A stretch of 64,000 nucleotides of DNA from positions 282,856-346,855 of the forward strand of contig NZ_JAJADQ010000007.1 of assembly GCF_020447315.1 (NCBI RefSeq), read 5' to 3'. The translations under genes and the position numbers were made by a program. Every line of letters begins with the position of its first letter. Within the stretch, counting starts at the first letter, position 1. The notes beneath the pieces were generated by a model, which had not been told where the DNA came from, ran no database searches, and was given only the letters and a program-made list of their open reading frames with translations. The DNA comes from Hymenobacter nitidus (GTDB lineage: Bacteria; Bacteroidota; Bacteroidia; Cytophagales; Hymenobacteraceae). Shown one piece after another: positions 42,089 to 50,299 of the stretch.

Positions 42089-42538
42089 ATGGAACGCAAA
42101 GAATTTATCCAGCTTTTTGGCCTGGGCGCGGCCGCCGTGCTGGCCACCGGCTGCCTGGGCGGCTGCTCCGGCGGCTCCGACGACGACCCGGCCCCGGCCC
42201 CTACCGGCGGCACCGGCGCTACCGGCGTCGACTTCACCCTCGACCTGACCGACCCGGCCAACGCGCCCCTGAACGACCCGGCCGTGGGCTTCGTGTACGG
42301 GGCGGCCCGGCGCGTAATTGTGGCTAGGCTGACGAACGGCAGCTACATTGCCGTGCAGGCGCCCTGCACCCACGAGGGCTTTACCATCGTGTTTCAGGCC
42401 GGCGCCAACAGCTTTATGTGCCCCAACCACGGCTCTATGTTCAACAGCGACGGTACCGTGGCCGCCGGCCCCGCCACCCGCGCCCTGAAGAAATACACCG
42501 TGACCCAGACTGGCAACTCGCTGCGCGTAACCGGCTAG
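42089..42538 (+). CDS. Lipoprotein with Rieske [2Fe-2S] domain
   Basis: 149 residues. The N-terminus MERKEFIQLFGLGAAAVLATGC has a lipobox-like ATGC; only one basic pair is present and there is no twin-arginine, so lipoprotein export is more likely than Tat export. A Pro/Gly/Asp/Thr linker follows (about 33-50). The Rieske cluster ligands are complete: CTH (about 92-94) and CPNHGSMF (about 113-120), giving C-x-H...C-x2-H. It would carry a [2Fe-2S] centre on the outside of the membrane, but no partner oxidoreductase is adjacent. It is divergent from the ABC exporter. Confidence 0.88.
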   Translation: MERKEFIQLFGLGAAAVLATGCLGGCSGGSDDDPAPAPTGGTGATGVDFTLDLTDPANAPLNDPAVGFVYGAARRVIVARLTNGSYIAVQAPCTHEGFTIVFQAGANSFMCPNHGSMFNSDGTVAAGPATRALKKYTVTQTGNSLRVTG

Positions 42539-42554
42539 GCAGCCACAAACCAAA

Positions 42555-42592
42555 AGCCCGGTGCCGCTATCCTGAGGAAGCAGCACCGGGCT
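42555..42592. terminator. Bidirectional hairpin between Rieske and Wzi-like genes
   Basis: AGCCCGGTGC (42555-42564) pairs perfectly with GCACCGGGCT (42583-42592). On the minus strand TTTT follows, so it more clearly terminates the Wzi-like gene. Confidence 0.7.
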
Positions 42593-42614
42593 GTGGGGTA
42601 GAAGTCAGCAGGGC

Positions 42615-44543
42615 TTAAAACTCGTGCAGGCGCTGGGCAATGTTCCAGCGCAGGGCTACCGAGAAAAACGCCTCGGTACCGTTGCCAATGGCCGTAGCAG
42701 CCCCGGTCTGGCGGCGCACAATCTGTTTGGCGTCGAGCCAGAGGTTGTGCTTCACCATGTAGCTAGCCGTCAGGTCGCCGTGCAGCAGCTGGGTGGCGTT
42801 GCCCTGGCCCACGCTGTTGCCGTACTCCGAAATACGGGTAGTGTAGGACTTCAGCACGTTGCCGCCGTAGTTCAGCTCGGGGTCCACTGCCGGCACGTTG
42901 TCGAGGCCCTGCTTGGTGTAGAAGCCTTTGGCCACCACGTTCAGGCGGGGCAGGGGCTGGTAGCTGACGATACCCAGAATCTCATACAGGTTGGCACCCA
43001 TGGGGTGGGCCAGGGGCTGCTGGTAGTGCTGGTAGTTGCGGTAAGAGTCTTCGTGCTGGTAGGTGTAGGGGCGGATGTAGTTGAACTCGGCCTGAATGTC
43101 CAGGTTTGGAATGCCGGCCACGTCGATATACTTGCCGCCGAGCTGGAAGGCCTGCTTGTTGGCCCACCAGCCGTTGCCCGAGCGAATCTGGCTGACGACC
43201 AGCTCGTCGAGTACCACCTGCCCGTAAATCTGGCCCCGGCGCAGGATGTTCCACTTAAAGTCCATCCCCAGCAGGGAGTTGTCTTCCGAGCCGATCTGCT
43301 GCTCTACGCTGCGGTAGAAGATAATCGGGTTCAGATATTGCAGCTCGAAGCGGCCCTTGCCGCGCGAGAACATCACCGACTCGAACACGCCCACGTTGAA
43401 GGTTGGCGTCACGTCCAGGCTTAGGTGGTGCAGGGCCATGTACTTCTTGGGATACACCTGGTCGGCTTCCCGGCGGTCGGCCGTCAGCTCGGCAAACAGG
43501 TTCTGGTAGTTGAACTTCCAGATGCGGGTGTTCAGCTTCAGAAAGAAATACGGCGCCGAGTAGTCCGACAGAATCAGGGAGCGGTAGCCGTTGCCGATGA
43601 AGTTCCGGTCGTGGCCCAGCTGCACGTTGATGTGCTTGGTGGCTGCGTAGGTAAGGTAGCCGCGGGCCGAGAGGAAGTCGTACTGGTCGGTTTTGCCCTT
43701 GAAATACTTCCAGTAGCCCTCGTGGGGCACAATGGTGTCGCGCACCACCCGGTTCTGCACGTAGGCGGGCACGGCCATCTGATTATCGGCCACAAAGGTA
43801 TAGAAGCCCAGGCGCCCGTCCACGGTACCTTCTACCTGTACGCCGCGGGTGTTGGTGTAGCGCAGGCCGTCACTATCCGAATCTTTGCCGGCCTGGAAAT
43901 ACACCACCGGGTTTACCCGCAGGGTGAAGTCGGGCGTCTCGACATGGAACAGATCCGACTGATTGCGGTAGAAATACGTCAGAAAGCTCTTTTTACTTTC
44001 GTTGAGTGCCGTGCCCTGCCCGGAGTAGTTCCAGTTGTCGCGCGCCAGATATTCAGCATTAAACCGGTCAGCCGCCGATAAGGAAGCGTCCGTAGCGTTA
44101 CCATTCAGAATTCGCTCGGCCAGATGAGCCACGCCCGCCCGGTGGTAGGGCCGCACTGCCGTGTAAGGGTCGCCTAGGGAATCGGGACCGTATTTAATGG
44201 CATACCGGTCGATGAGGCGGTACACGTCCGGGTCGAGCGGCACGTAAGTGCTGCCCTGGGTGGTCTTGGCCGGATTAAGGCCCGGGCTGGGCGCGGCGGC
44301 CGGAGCCGCTACCGCCGCTGGGGCTGCCGGAGTCACCGTGCTGGCCGGGGTTTCGGCGGGCTTTTCAGCCGGCTTGGGCGCGGCGGGCTGCTTGTCTTTG
44401 CCCGGCTGTTTGGGGTCGAGCGGATGGTCGAAAATCAGCCAGACGGCGTCGGGGTCTTTGGCGGGCGGGGGCGTGGTCTGGGCCTGGGCGCGGCTTGCCA
44501 GCAGGCTCAGCGCAGACAGTGCAAGGATTAGCGGTTTCTTCAT
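42615..44543 (-). CDS. Wzi/RemB-like outer-membrane protein
   Basis: 642 residues. Signal peptide MKKPLILALSALSLLASRAQA; then a Pro/Ala-rich linker (about 50-110). The mature part is a long barrel with VRPYHRAGVAHLAERI, NPVVYFQAGKDSDSDG, GFYTFVADNQMAVPAYVQ, LGHDRNFIGNGYRSLILSDYS and ALHHLSLDVTPTFNVGVFESVMFSRG, read as separate blocks. This is the pattern of capsule-assembly Wzi-family proteins; in gliding Bacteroidota a similar protein is called RemB. It should sit in the outer membrane and hold or pass polysaccharide. No capsule operon is next to it. Confidence 0.75.
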   Translation of the reverse strand: MKKPLILALSALSLLASRAQAQTTPPPAKDPDAVWLIFDHPLDPKQPGKDKQPAAPKPAEKPAETPASTVTPAAPAAVAAPAAAPSPGLNPAKTTQGSTYVPLDPDVYRLIDRYAIKYGPDSLGDPYTAVRPYHRAGVAHLAERILNGNATDASLSAADRFNAEYLARDNWNYSGQGTALNESKKSFLTYFYRNQSDLFHVETPDFTLRVNPVVYFQAGKDSDSDGLRYTNTRGVQVEGTVDGRLGFYTFVADNQMAVPAYVQNRVVRDTIVPHEGYWKYFKGKTDQYDFLSARGYLTYAATKHINVQLGHDRNFIGNGYRSLILSDYSAPYFFLKLNTRIWKFNYQNLFAELTADRREADQVYPKKYMALHHLSLDVTPTFNVGVFESVMFSRGKGRFELQYLNPIIFYRSVEQQIGSEDNSLLGMDFKWNILRRGQIYGQVVLDELVVSQIRSGNGWWANKQAFQLGGKYIDVAGIPNLDIQAEFNYIRPYTYQHEDSYRNYQHYQQPLAHPMGANLYEILGIVSYQPLPRLNVVAKGFYTKQGLDNVPAVDPELNYGGNVLKSYTTRISEYGNSVGQGNATQLLHGDLTASYMVKHNLWLDAKQIVRRQTGAATAIGNGTEAFFSVALRWNIAQRLHEF

Positions 44544-44713
44544 AAGAACGGGGGCCGCGCAGCTGGTAAGGGCGCCCGGCGGGGCAAACCTACGCAGTTC
44601 GACGGTGGGAGTTGGGTCCGGACCGAAAACTAACGCCGCCCGCTCCGTATTCGCGCCCGGCAGCCTTAGTACGTACGCAACGACAGAAAGCAGAAAACCC
44701 GTACCGATTACCC

Positions 44714-44721
44714 TACTTTTA
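44714..44721 (+). promoter_or_regulatory. TACTTTTA -7 box before the GNAT gene
   Basis: TACTTTTA differs from TAnnTTTG at one position and lies 31 bases before the proposed TTG start, arguing against the much longer upstream reading frame. Confidence 0.4.
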
Positions 44722-44751
44722 CGCTTCCGTCTCCTGCTCGCTCCGCCTGCC

Positions 44752-45687
44752 TTGCCGCTGCACTACCTGCCCTTTTCTGCTCTCGACCTCGCCGCCTGGG
44801 ACGCTTGCGTGGCCGCCGCCGAGCAGGCCGTGCCCTACGCCCAGGCAGCGTGGCTGCAAGCCACCGCCGGCCGTTGGGATGCCGTGGTAGAGCGGGAGGA
44901 TGCATCGGGCCGGTATGTATCGGTGCTGGCGCTACCCACAAAATGGCGGCCCTGGGGCCGGGAAGTGTATCAGCCCGCTTTCACCCAGCAGCTGGGCCTG
45001 CTGACCACCGCCGCCAGCCGGCACCGCGCCGTAGAAGAGTACCTGGCGCTGGCCGTCGGTCATTTCGGCCGCTTCTACACCCAGCTGAACACGGCTAACC
45101 ACATTTCGGACCTCCGTGTGGCTTCGCGCCAAACCTACTGCCTGTCGTTGGCTGGCAGCTACGAGGCTCTGCAGAAAGGCTACACGGCCGACTACCGTCG
45201 CCGCCTGCGCATCAACCAGCAGCAGGAACAGCCGTTGCAGGTCAGCGAGACGCACTCAGCCCACGAACTGCTCACGCTGTTTCAAACGCATAAAGGCAGC
45301 GAAGTAGCAGGCCTGAAACCGCGGCATTACCGGCAGTTGGCCCAGCTTATCGCGAATCTGCAGCGCCTGAATCAGGTCCGGATTCTGGAAGTGCGCGAGC
45401 CTGCCACCGGCGAATTGCTGGCCGGAGCCTTGTTTATTGTAACGCCGCGGGTCATTATTTACCTGTTTGCCGCCGCCACGCCGGCCGGCAAAAAAGCCGG
45501 GGCTCCGCTGCTGCTGCTCGACTACCTGATTCAGGAGTATGCCGCCACACCCGGCCTCGTGCTCGACTTCGAAGGCGGCATGATTCCGTCCATTGCCCGT
45601 TTTTTTGCCAACTTCGGGGCGCAGCCCGTCCCGTACGCGGCCCTCTCCCAAACCCGTCAGCCCTGGTACCTGTCATGGAAACGCTAA
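44752..45687 (+). CDS. GNAT/FemAB-like acyltransferase
   Basis: 311 residues from a TTG at 44752 (PLHYLPFSALDLAAWD). No ATG is in frame nearby, and a longer frame (from 44248) runs antisense through the Wzi-like gene and is not supported. The segments YAQAAWLQATAGRWDAVV, TYCLSLAGSYEALQKGY, DYRRRLRINQQQE and LLAGALFIVTPRVIIYLFAA with GMIPSIARFFANFGAQPVPY make up two GNAT-like halves, as in FemAB-type transferases. The target is unknown; peptidoglycan or a surface glycan is likely by family. It overlaps upp by 13 bases, so translation is probably coupled. Confidence 0.7.
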   Translation: MPLHYLPFSALDLAAWDACVAAAEQAVPYAQAAWLQATAGRWDAVVEREDASGRYVSVLALPTKWRPWGREVYQPAFTQQLGLLTTAASRHRAVEEYLALAVGHFGRFYTQLNTANHISDLRVASRQTYCLSLAGSYEALQKGYTADYRRRLRINQQQEQPLQVSETHSAHELLTLFQTHKGSEVAGLKPRHYRQLAQLIANLQRLNQVRILEVREPATGELLAGALFIVTPRVIIYLFAAATPAGKKAGAPLLLLDYLIQEYAATPGLVLDFEGGMIPSIARFFANFGAQPVPYAALSQTRQPWYLSWKR

Positions 45688-46355
45688 AGTCCGCCTCCGC
45701 AAGTTCATCCGACCGCGTCCATATCGTGTGCGCCGAGCCCTCGATTGCCAACCACTTTCTGGCCGAGCTGCGCGACGTGGACGTGCAGCGCGACAGTCTG
45801 CGTTTCCGCCGCAACCTGCAGCGCCTGGGCGAAATTATGGCCTACCGTATCAGCTCCCAGCTCAGCTACACCGATAGAGTGGTGAAAACGCCCCTGGCCG
45901 ACTCCAGCAGCAAGCAGCTGCGCGACTTTCCGGTGCTGGCTACCGTGCTGCGCGCCGGCCTGCCCTTTCACCAGGGTTTCCTGAACTACTTCGACCAGTC
46001 GCCCAGCGCTTTTGCCGCCGCCTACCGCATCGAGGGTACTTCCCAGGTGCGGGTGCAGGTCGATTATCTCTCGGCGCCCAACCTGGACGAGCGGGTGCTG
46101 ATTCTGGCCGACCCGATGCTGGCCAGCGGCAAGTCGCTGGTGCAGACCTACCGGGCTATGCTGCGCTTCGGCCAGCCCCGGCAGGTGCACATTGCCGCCG
46201 TTATTGCCTCGCCCGAGGGCGTAGAATACGTGACGCGCGAGATTCCCGAAGCCACGCTCTGGGTGGCCGCCGTCGACGACCATCTCAACGAGCAGGCCTA
46301 CATCGTGCCCGGCCTGGGCGACGCCGGCGACCTGTCGTACGGCAGCAAGCTATAA
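45675..46355 (+). CDS. upp: Uracil phosphoribosyltransferase
   Basis: 226 residues from ATG 45675. It makes UMP from uracil and PRPP, salvaging pyrimidines. Motifs: LATVLRAGLPFHQGFLNYFDQS, split here, and the PRPP-binding DPMLASGKSLVQTYRAM; the C-terminus YIVPGLGDAGDLSYGSK is typical of UPRTases. Start overlaps the stop of the GNAT gene by 13 bases. There is no promoter-like box inside the overlap, so cotranscription is likely. Confidence 0.95.
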   Translation: METLKSASASSSDRVHIVCAEPSIANHFLAELRDVDVQRDSLRFRRNLQRLGEIMAYRISSQLSYTDRVVKTPLADSSSKQLRDFPVLATVLRAGLPFHQGFLNYFDQSPSAFAAAYRIEGTSQVRVQVDYLSAPNLDERVLILADPMLASGKSLVQTYRAMLRFGQPRQVHIAAVIASPEGVEYVTREIPEATLWVAAVDDHLNEQAYIVPGLGDAGDLSYGSKL

Positions 46356-46441
46356 CCTACTGGTGATCCTGCGGAACTAAACGGGCTGGCGCTTACGTGT
46401 TATCTTTACGCCAGTACCTTTTCATTAGCCCCGAAAACGCC

Positions 46442-46894
46442 GTGTTGCCCCATCTTGCCAAATACGCTTCCGTTTTCCTGCTGAGCATGGTCAAGTTCTT
46501 CGGCGGCCCGCTGGCGGGGGTGTCTCTGGGTATTCCCTTTTTCCAGACCCTGGCCCTGACGGTGGCGGGCATGATGACCACGGTCATCGTCGTGTCGGGG
46601 GTGGGGCGCATGTGGGCCCTGCACCAGCGGCAGCGCCGCGAAGACAAGGGCAAGCCGCTGTTCACCAAGCGCAGCCGCCGCATCGTGGGCATCTTCCGCC
46701 GTTTTGGGATGCCCGGCATTGCGTTCCTGACGCCGGTGCTGTTCAGTCCCATCGGCGGCACCGTCATTGCCACCCAGTTGCACGTGCCGCGCCTGCGCAT
46801 TGTGCTGCACATGCTCTGGAGCGCGCTGTTCTGGGGCTCCGTCATGACGCTTTTTGTCGTCAAGTTCAGTGATCTGCCGTTCTTTCATCATTAA
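46442..46894 (+). CDS. Small membrane protein
   Basis: 150 residues from GTG 46442; a GTG at 46397 would add 15 residues but lies before the promoter-like TATCTTTA at 46400-46407. Three to four hydrophobic helices are present (YASVFLLSMVKFFGGPLAGVSLG; FFQTLALTVAGMMTTVIVVSGV; HMLWSALFWGSVMTLFVV), with a basic loop RQRREDKGKPLFTKRSRR between the second and third. GIPFFQ and LFSPIGGTVIATQL fit the pattern of small DedA-like or small-multidrug-export-like proteins. I would not assign a function. Confidence 0.65.
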   Translation: MLPHLAKYASVFLLSMVKFFGGPLAGVSLGIPFFQTLALTVAGMMTTVIVVSGVGRMWALHQRQRREDKGKPLFTKRSRRIVGIFRRFGMPGIAFLTPVLFSPIGGTVIATQLHVPRLRIVLHMLWSALFWGSVMTLFVVKFSDLPFFHH

Positions 46895-46911
46895 GGCCGA
46901 TTTTGCCTTAG

Positions 46912-46947
46912 AAAAGCCCTTGTTGCAGCCGCGGCAGGGGCTTTTTG
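46912..46947 (+). terminator. Terminator after the small membrane protein
   Basis: AAAAGCCCTTG (46912-46922) pairs with CAGGGGCTTTT (46935-46945) with one G-T wobble, then T residues. Confidence 0.8.
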
Positions 46948-46983
46948 TTTGGGCGAAGGCGGTAAAATACCCACTTGTAGGTA

Positions 46984-47014
46984 TTGTGGTGGCTCGGGCC
47001 CGTGGGTAGCTTTG
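46984..47014 (+). promoter_or_regulatory. Bacteroidota-type promoter of the T9SS cargo gene
   Basis: TTG (46984-46986), 20-base spacer and TAGCTTTG (47007-47014), an exact match to TTG-N19/20-TAnnTTTG. The start codon at 47098 lies 83 bases downstream, giving a fairly long leader. Confidence 0.65.
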
Positions 47015-47097
47015 TCAGTGGTATAGGTCTGATGTTCAATTGCTGACAGCAGATTGCCTTACTACTTTCCTCCTATCCTTCTAACGCATTTTGCCTT

Positions 47098-48459
47098 ATG
47101 CCCACTTCTCCTCAAAAGATCTTTCTAGGTATTCTTGGTCTGCTGACGCTGGCAGCTGCCGACGTGCAGGCCCAGGTGGCTCCGGAAAAACAAAGCAAAT
47201 CTGCTTCCCGCTTCGACAAGCCCCAGCACAAGCACAAAGGCCAGCTGACGGATGCCATGCGCGGCATCAAGGCAACCGTGGTGCGCCCCGGCCAGAGCGT
47301 CAACTATTTCTGGGACACCAACACCAGCCGGTGGGTTGTCTATAGAAAGCAGGAAAACACCTACGATTCCGGCGCCCGCGTTACGCAGGAGGTGTACCGG
47401 GATTCGGCTACCTCGGCGCTGGACACCCGCTACCTCTACACCTACGATGCCCGCGGCAACCAGACGTCCTACACCTACCAGACCTGGAACAACAACGCCT
47501 GGGTTAATCAGTACCGGTCGTTGATGACCTATGATGCTCGGGGCAATGAAACGGAATACCTGAGCCAGATGTGGAACGGCACCGCCTGGGGAACCGACGG
47601 GGGCTCCCAGAATGTGTACACCTACAACGCGGCCGGAGTTATAACGGAATCCATCAGCAAAGACTGGGAAGACGGCGTGTTCGTCAACGAAGATCGGGAG
47701 GTATACACCCTCGTGAATGGGCAGTGGAGCGCCGTCCTGCTTCAGTCCTGGGAGAATGGGGCCTGGGTAACGGAGGGGCGGATCATGGATATCGTCTGGT
47801 ACGACTGGGCAGCGTTGAAACCAGCCTCTTATAAGGAGCAGGAGCTCATTGGTACCACCTTCGTGGACGAGGAGCGCTCCACCCTGAGCTACGCCAGCAA
47901 CGGTAGCCGCACGACCACCGTGGAAGCCTACACGGGCTCGGCCTGGGTACCTGACTACCGGTTTGCCGACAACTACGACAACTTCGGCAACTACCTGGGC
48001 TACACCGAAGAGGAGTGGACCAACAACGCCTGGAGACTTTCGTACGGCTTCCGCAGCCAGCTGTTCTACAACGCCAGCAACGTAGTGCTGCGGAAAGTAG
48101 ATCAAGACTTCGACAACGCCAGCCGGCAGTGGCGAAACAACTCCCGCTCCAACTACTCCAACTTCCAGAACATCACGCTGGCTTCGGCCCGCAACGCGGC
48201 GCTGGAAGCTCAGAGTGAGTTGTACCCCAACCCGGCCAGCAGCATGGTTACGCTGGAAGTAGCCGGCCTGGCCAAGACCGAAGCTGCCAGCGGCGAAGTG
48301 CGCAATGCCCTGGGCCAGTTGGTGCAGTCATTCACGGCCCGGCCCCAAGGTGGTAAGCTCAGCACCCAGCTCGACCTGAGCACGCTGCAGTCGGGCATCT
48401 ACACCGTGCGCCTGCAGACCGGCGACGGTACCGTTGTCAAGCGCGTTGTGCGCAACTAG
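47098..48459 (+). CDS. Secreted repeat protein with T9SS C-terminal sorting domain
   Basis: 453 residues. A signal peptide-like N-terminus (FLGILGLLTLAAADVQAQ) leads to a region (about 65-365) of irregular repeats of about 30-35 residues with pattern YxYDARGNxTxYxxxxWNxxAWVNxxR. These recall RHS/YD-type repeats but without their full consensus. From about 370 a type IX sorting domain follows: ELYPNPASSMVTLEV, VRNALGQLVQSF, LDLSTLQSGIYTVRLQTGDGTVVKRVV. It should cross the outer membrane through T9SS and be attached to the cell surface or released. Ligand unknown. Confidence 0.88.
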   Translation: MPTSPQKIFLGILGLLTLAAADVQAQVAPEKQSKSASRFDKPQHKHKGQLTDAMRGIKATVVRPGQSVNYFWDTNTSRWVVYRKQENTYDSGARVTQEVYRDSATSALDTRYLYTYDARGNQTSYTYQTWNNNAWVNQYRSLMTYDARGNETEYLSQMWNGTAWGTDGGSQNVYTYNAAGVITESISKDWEDGVFVNEDREVYTLVNGQWSAVLLQSWENGAWVTEGRIMDIVWYDWAALKPASYKEQELIGTTFVDEERSTLSYASNGSRTTTVEAYTGSAWVPDYRFADNYDNFGNYLGYTEEEWTNNAWRLSYGFRSQLFYNASNVVLRKVDQDFDNASRQWRNNSRSNYSNFQNITLASARNAALEAQSELYPNPASSMVTLEVAGLAKTEAASGEVRNALGQLVQSFTARPQGGKLSTQLDLSTLQSGIYTVRLQTGDGTVVKRVVRN

Positions 48460-48483
48460 CTCTTCCCGGCATGCTAGGGCCGT

Positions 48484-48521
48484 AAAAAGGCCCCGACCAG
48501 CAATGGTCGGGGCCTTTTTTA
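48484..48521. terminator. Bidirectional terminator, perfect 16-bp stem
   Basis: AAAAAGGCCCCGACCA (48484-48499), 4-base loop, TGGTCGGGGCCTTTTT (48504-48519); between convergent genes (T9SS cargo and helicase). Confidence 0.95.
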
Positions 48522-48542
48522 TTGGCTGAAACAAGCCGAATG

Positions 48543-49958
48543 CTACTTGCTGCGGCGGGCGTTGCGCAGCTTGGCGGCACCCTTGGCAGCCGGCGACTGG
48601 CTTTTGCCCGGCGAGGCCCGCTTCTTCTTGCCTTTCTGGCTGCGGTTGGGGCCTTCCACGTAGGGCAGGCCTGTGCGCTTGTCGATGCCTTTCTGCAACG
48701 GGGTCACCTTTTCGTGGAAAGCGCCCTGGAACTCGGGGTCCAGCTTTTTGCGCCGCTCGTCAATTTCACGGGCCATGCTTTGCTTCTCGTCAAACATGGT
48801 ATCCATCACCTTCACGTCGGGCGGCAGGGGCAGCTCCGGAATGGGCTGGTTGATGAGCTCCTCAATGCGGCCGATATGGTGCATTTCGGCTTCGTTGGCG
48901 AAGGTAATGGCCGCCCCGGTGTGCTGGGCCCGGCCCGTGCGCCCGATGCGGTGTACGTAGTCGTCGTACACCAGCGGCACGTCGAAGTTGATAACGTGGC
49001 TTACCTGGGGCACGTCGATGCCGCGAGCTGCTACGTCGGTAGCCACTAGGAAGCGCAGCTCGCCGTTGCGGAAGGCTTCCATGGAGTTGATGCGCACGTT
49101 CTGGCCCTTGTTGCCGTGAATGGCCCGCACCTCGCCGGCCACTTTGCGGCCCAGGAAGTGGGCTACGTTGTCGGCGTGCTCCTTGGTGCGGCAAAAAATC
49201 ATCACCCGGTTGAAGGTTTCGGCATCCTTGAGCAGGTAGCCCAGCAAGTTGATCTTGGTCAGCAGGTTGGGTACCCGGTAGATGGTCTGCGACACGTTCT
49301 GTGCCGAAGTAGCGGCCGGCGTCACCTCGATGCGCATCGGAAACTCCAGGAATTCCTCGCTCAACCGCACCACGCGCTCGGGCATGGTTGCCGAGAACAG
49401 CGCGTTCTGGCGTTTGCGCGGAATAATCTCCAGAATGGCCCGGATCTGGGGCATAAAGCCCATATCCATCATCTTGTCGGCCTCGTCCAGCACCAGCGTT
49501 TTGAGCTCCTTCAGCACCAGGGCGCCTTTCAGATACAGCTCCATCAGGCGGCCAGGCGTAGCAATCAGGATGTCGACGCCCTGGGCCAGCGTGTCGATCT
49601 GGGTTTTAGGACCCAGGCCGCCGTAGATGGCCAGAATGCGCAGATCGGTATACACGGCCATCTTCTTGAGGTGATTCTCAATCTGCATGGCCAGCTCCCG
49701 GGTTGGGGCCAGAATCAGGCCGCGCGGGTGCGTGCCCTGCGCGTACTTCACCTTCATGAGCAGAGGCAGGCCAAAGGCGGCCGTTTTGCCGGTGCCGGTC
49801 TGGGCGATGCCGAGGACGTCGTGGCCGGCCAGCAGCAGCGGAATCGTCTGCTCCTGCACGGGGGTGGGCTGCTCGAAGCCAGCTTCCGCCACGGCGTTGA
49901 GGAGCTGTTTATTGAGCTTGAAATCGGCAAAAGTGAGCGGCTGCGGCGTATCAGACAT
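48543..49958 (-). CDS. DEAD-box RNA helicase, RhlE-like
   Basis: 471 residues from ATG 49958 (MSDTPQPLTFADFKLN). The Q motif FEQPTPVQEQTIP, motif I AQTGTGKTAAF, Ia PTRELAMQI, II LDEADKMMDMGF, III SATMP and VI HRIGRTGRAQHTG are all present. A basic C-terminal tail (GPNRSQKGKKKRASPGKSQ) is likely RNA binding. It unwinds short RNA duplexes in ribosome assembly or RNA turnover. The gene is convergent with the T9SS cargo gene and has its own 165-base upstream region shared with the tRNA-His promoter. Confidence 0.94.
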   Translation of the reverse strand: MSDTPQPLTFADFKLNKQLLNAVAEAGFEQPTPVQEQTIPLLLAGHDVLGIAQTGTGKTAAFGLPLLMKVKYAQGTHPRGLILAPTRELAMQIENHLKKMAVYTDLRILAIYGGLGPKTQIDTLAQGVDILIATPGRLMELYLKGALVLKELKTLVLDEADKMMDMGFMPQIRAILEIIPRKRQNALFSATMPERVVRLSEEFLEFPMRIEVTPAATSAQNVSQTIYRVPNLLTKINLLGYLLKDAETFNRVMIFCRTKEHADNVAHFLGRKVAGEVRAIHGNKGQNVRINSMEAFRNGELRFLVATDVAARGIDVPQVSHVINFDVPLVYDDYVHRIGRTGRAQHTGAAITFANEAEMHHIGRIEELINQPIPELPLPPDVKVMDTMFDEKQSMAREIDERRKKLDPEFQGAFHEKVTPLQKGIDKRTGLPYVEGPNRSQKGKKKRASPGKSQSPAAKGAAKLRNARRSK

Positions 49959-50073
49959 GGCAAAAATTCCTAATGGGAGCGCAAAGGTACGGGGAATATA
50001 GCCAGCAAACGGCTTGAGGCTCATTATATAACTAGCTGGCAGGCAAGGCAACACAAAAAAACGCCGCTAATTA

Positions 50074-50106
50074 TTTGCAAATCGATTCTCAACCTTTACT
50101 TTTGTG
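50074..50106 (+). promoter_or_regulatory. Stable-RNA promoter of tRNA-His
   Basis: TTTGCA (50074-50079), 19-base spacer, CTTTTGTG (50099-50106; TACTTTTG if read from the T two bases earlier, an exact TAnnTTTG). The tRNA begins 17-18 bases downstream. Confidence 0.55.
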
Positions 50107-50123
50107 ACTGCAATACCAACCTG

Positions 50124-50197
<74 letters not shown>

Positions 50198-50204
50198 CAC
50201 ACGG

Positions 50205-50240
50205 AAGTCCCCGGAGAGAAATTTCCGGGGACTTTTTTTG
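50205..50240 (+). terminator. Terminator of tRNA-His
   Basis: AAGTCCCCGG (50205-50214) pairs perfectly with CCGGGGACTT (50225-50234), followed by a T-run. Confidence 0.9.
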
Positions 50241-50299
50241 TTATTTGTACCGTTGTACCCCCGGCGGCATTCCGCTGAAACCCACTTATTCCTCTGACT

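Noticed and set aside
44248..44751. Long N-terminal extension of the GNAT gene
   Set aside because: It lies mostly antisense to the Wzi-like gene and upstream of the likely promoter box at 44714.
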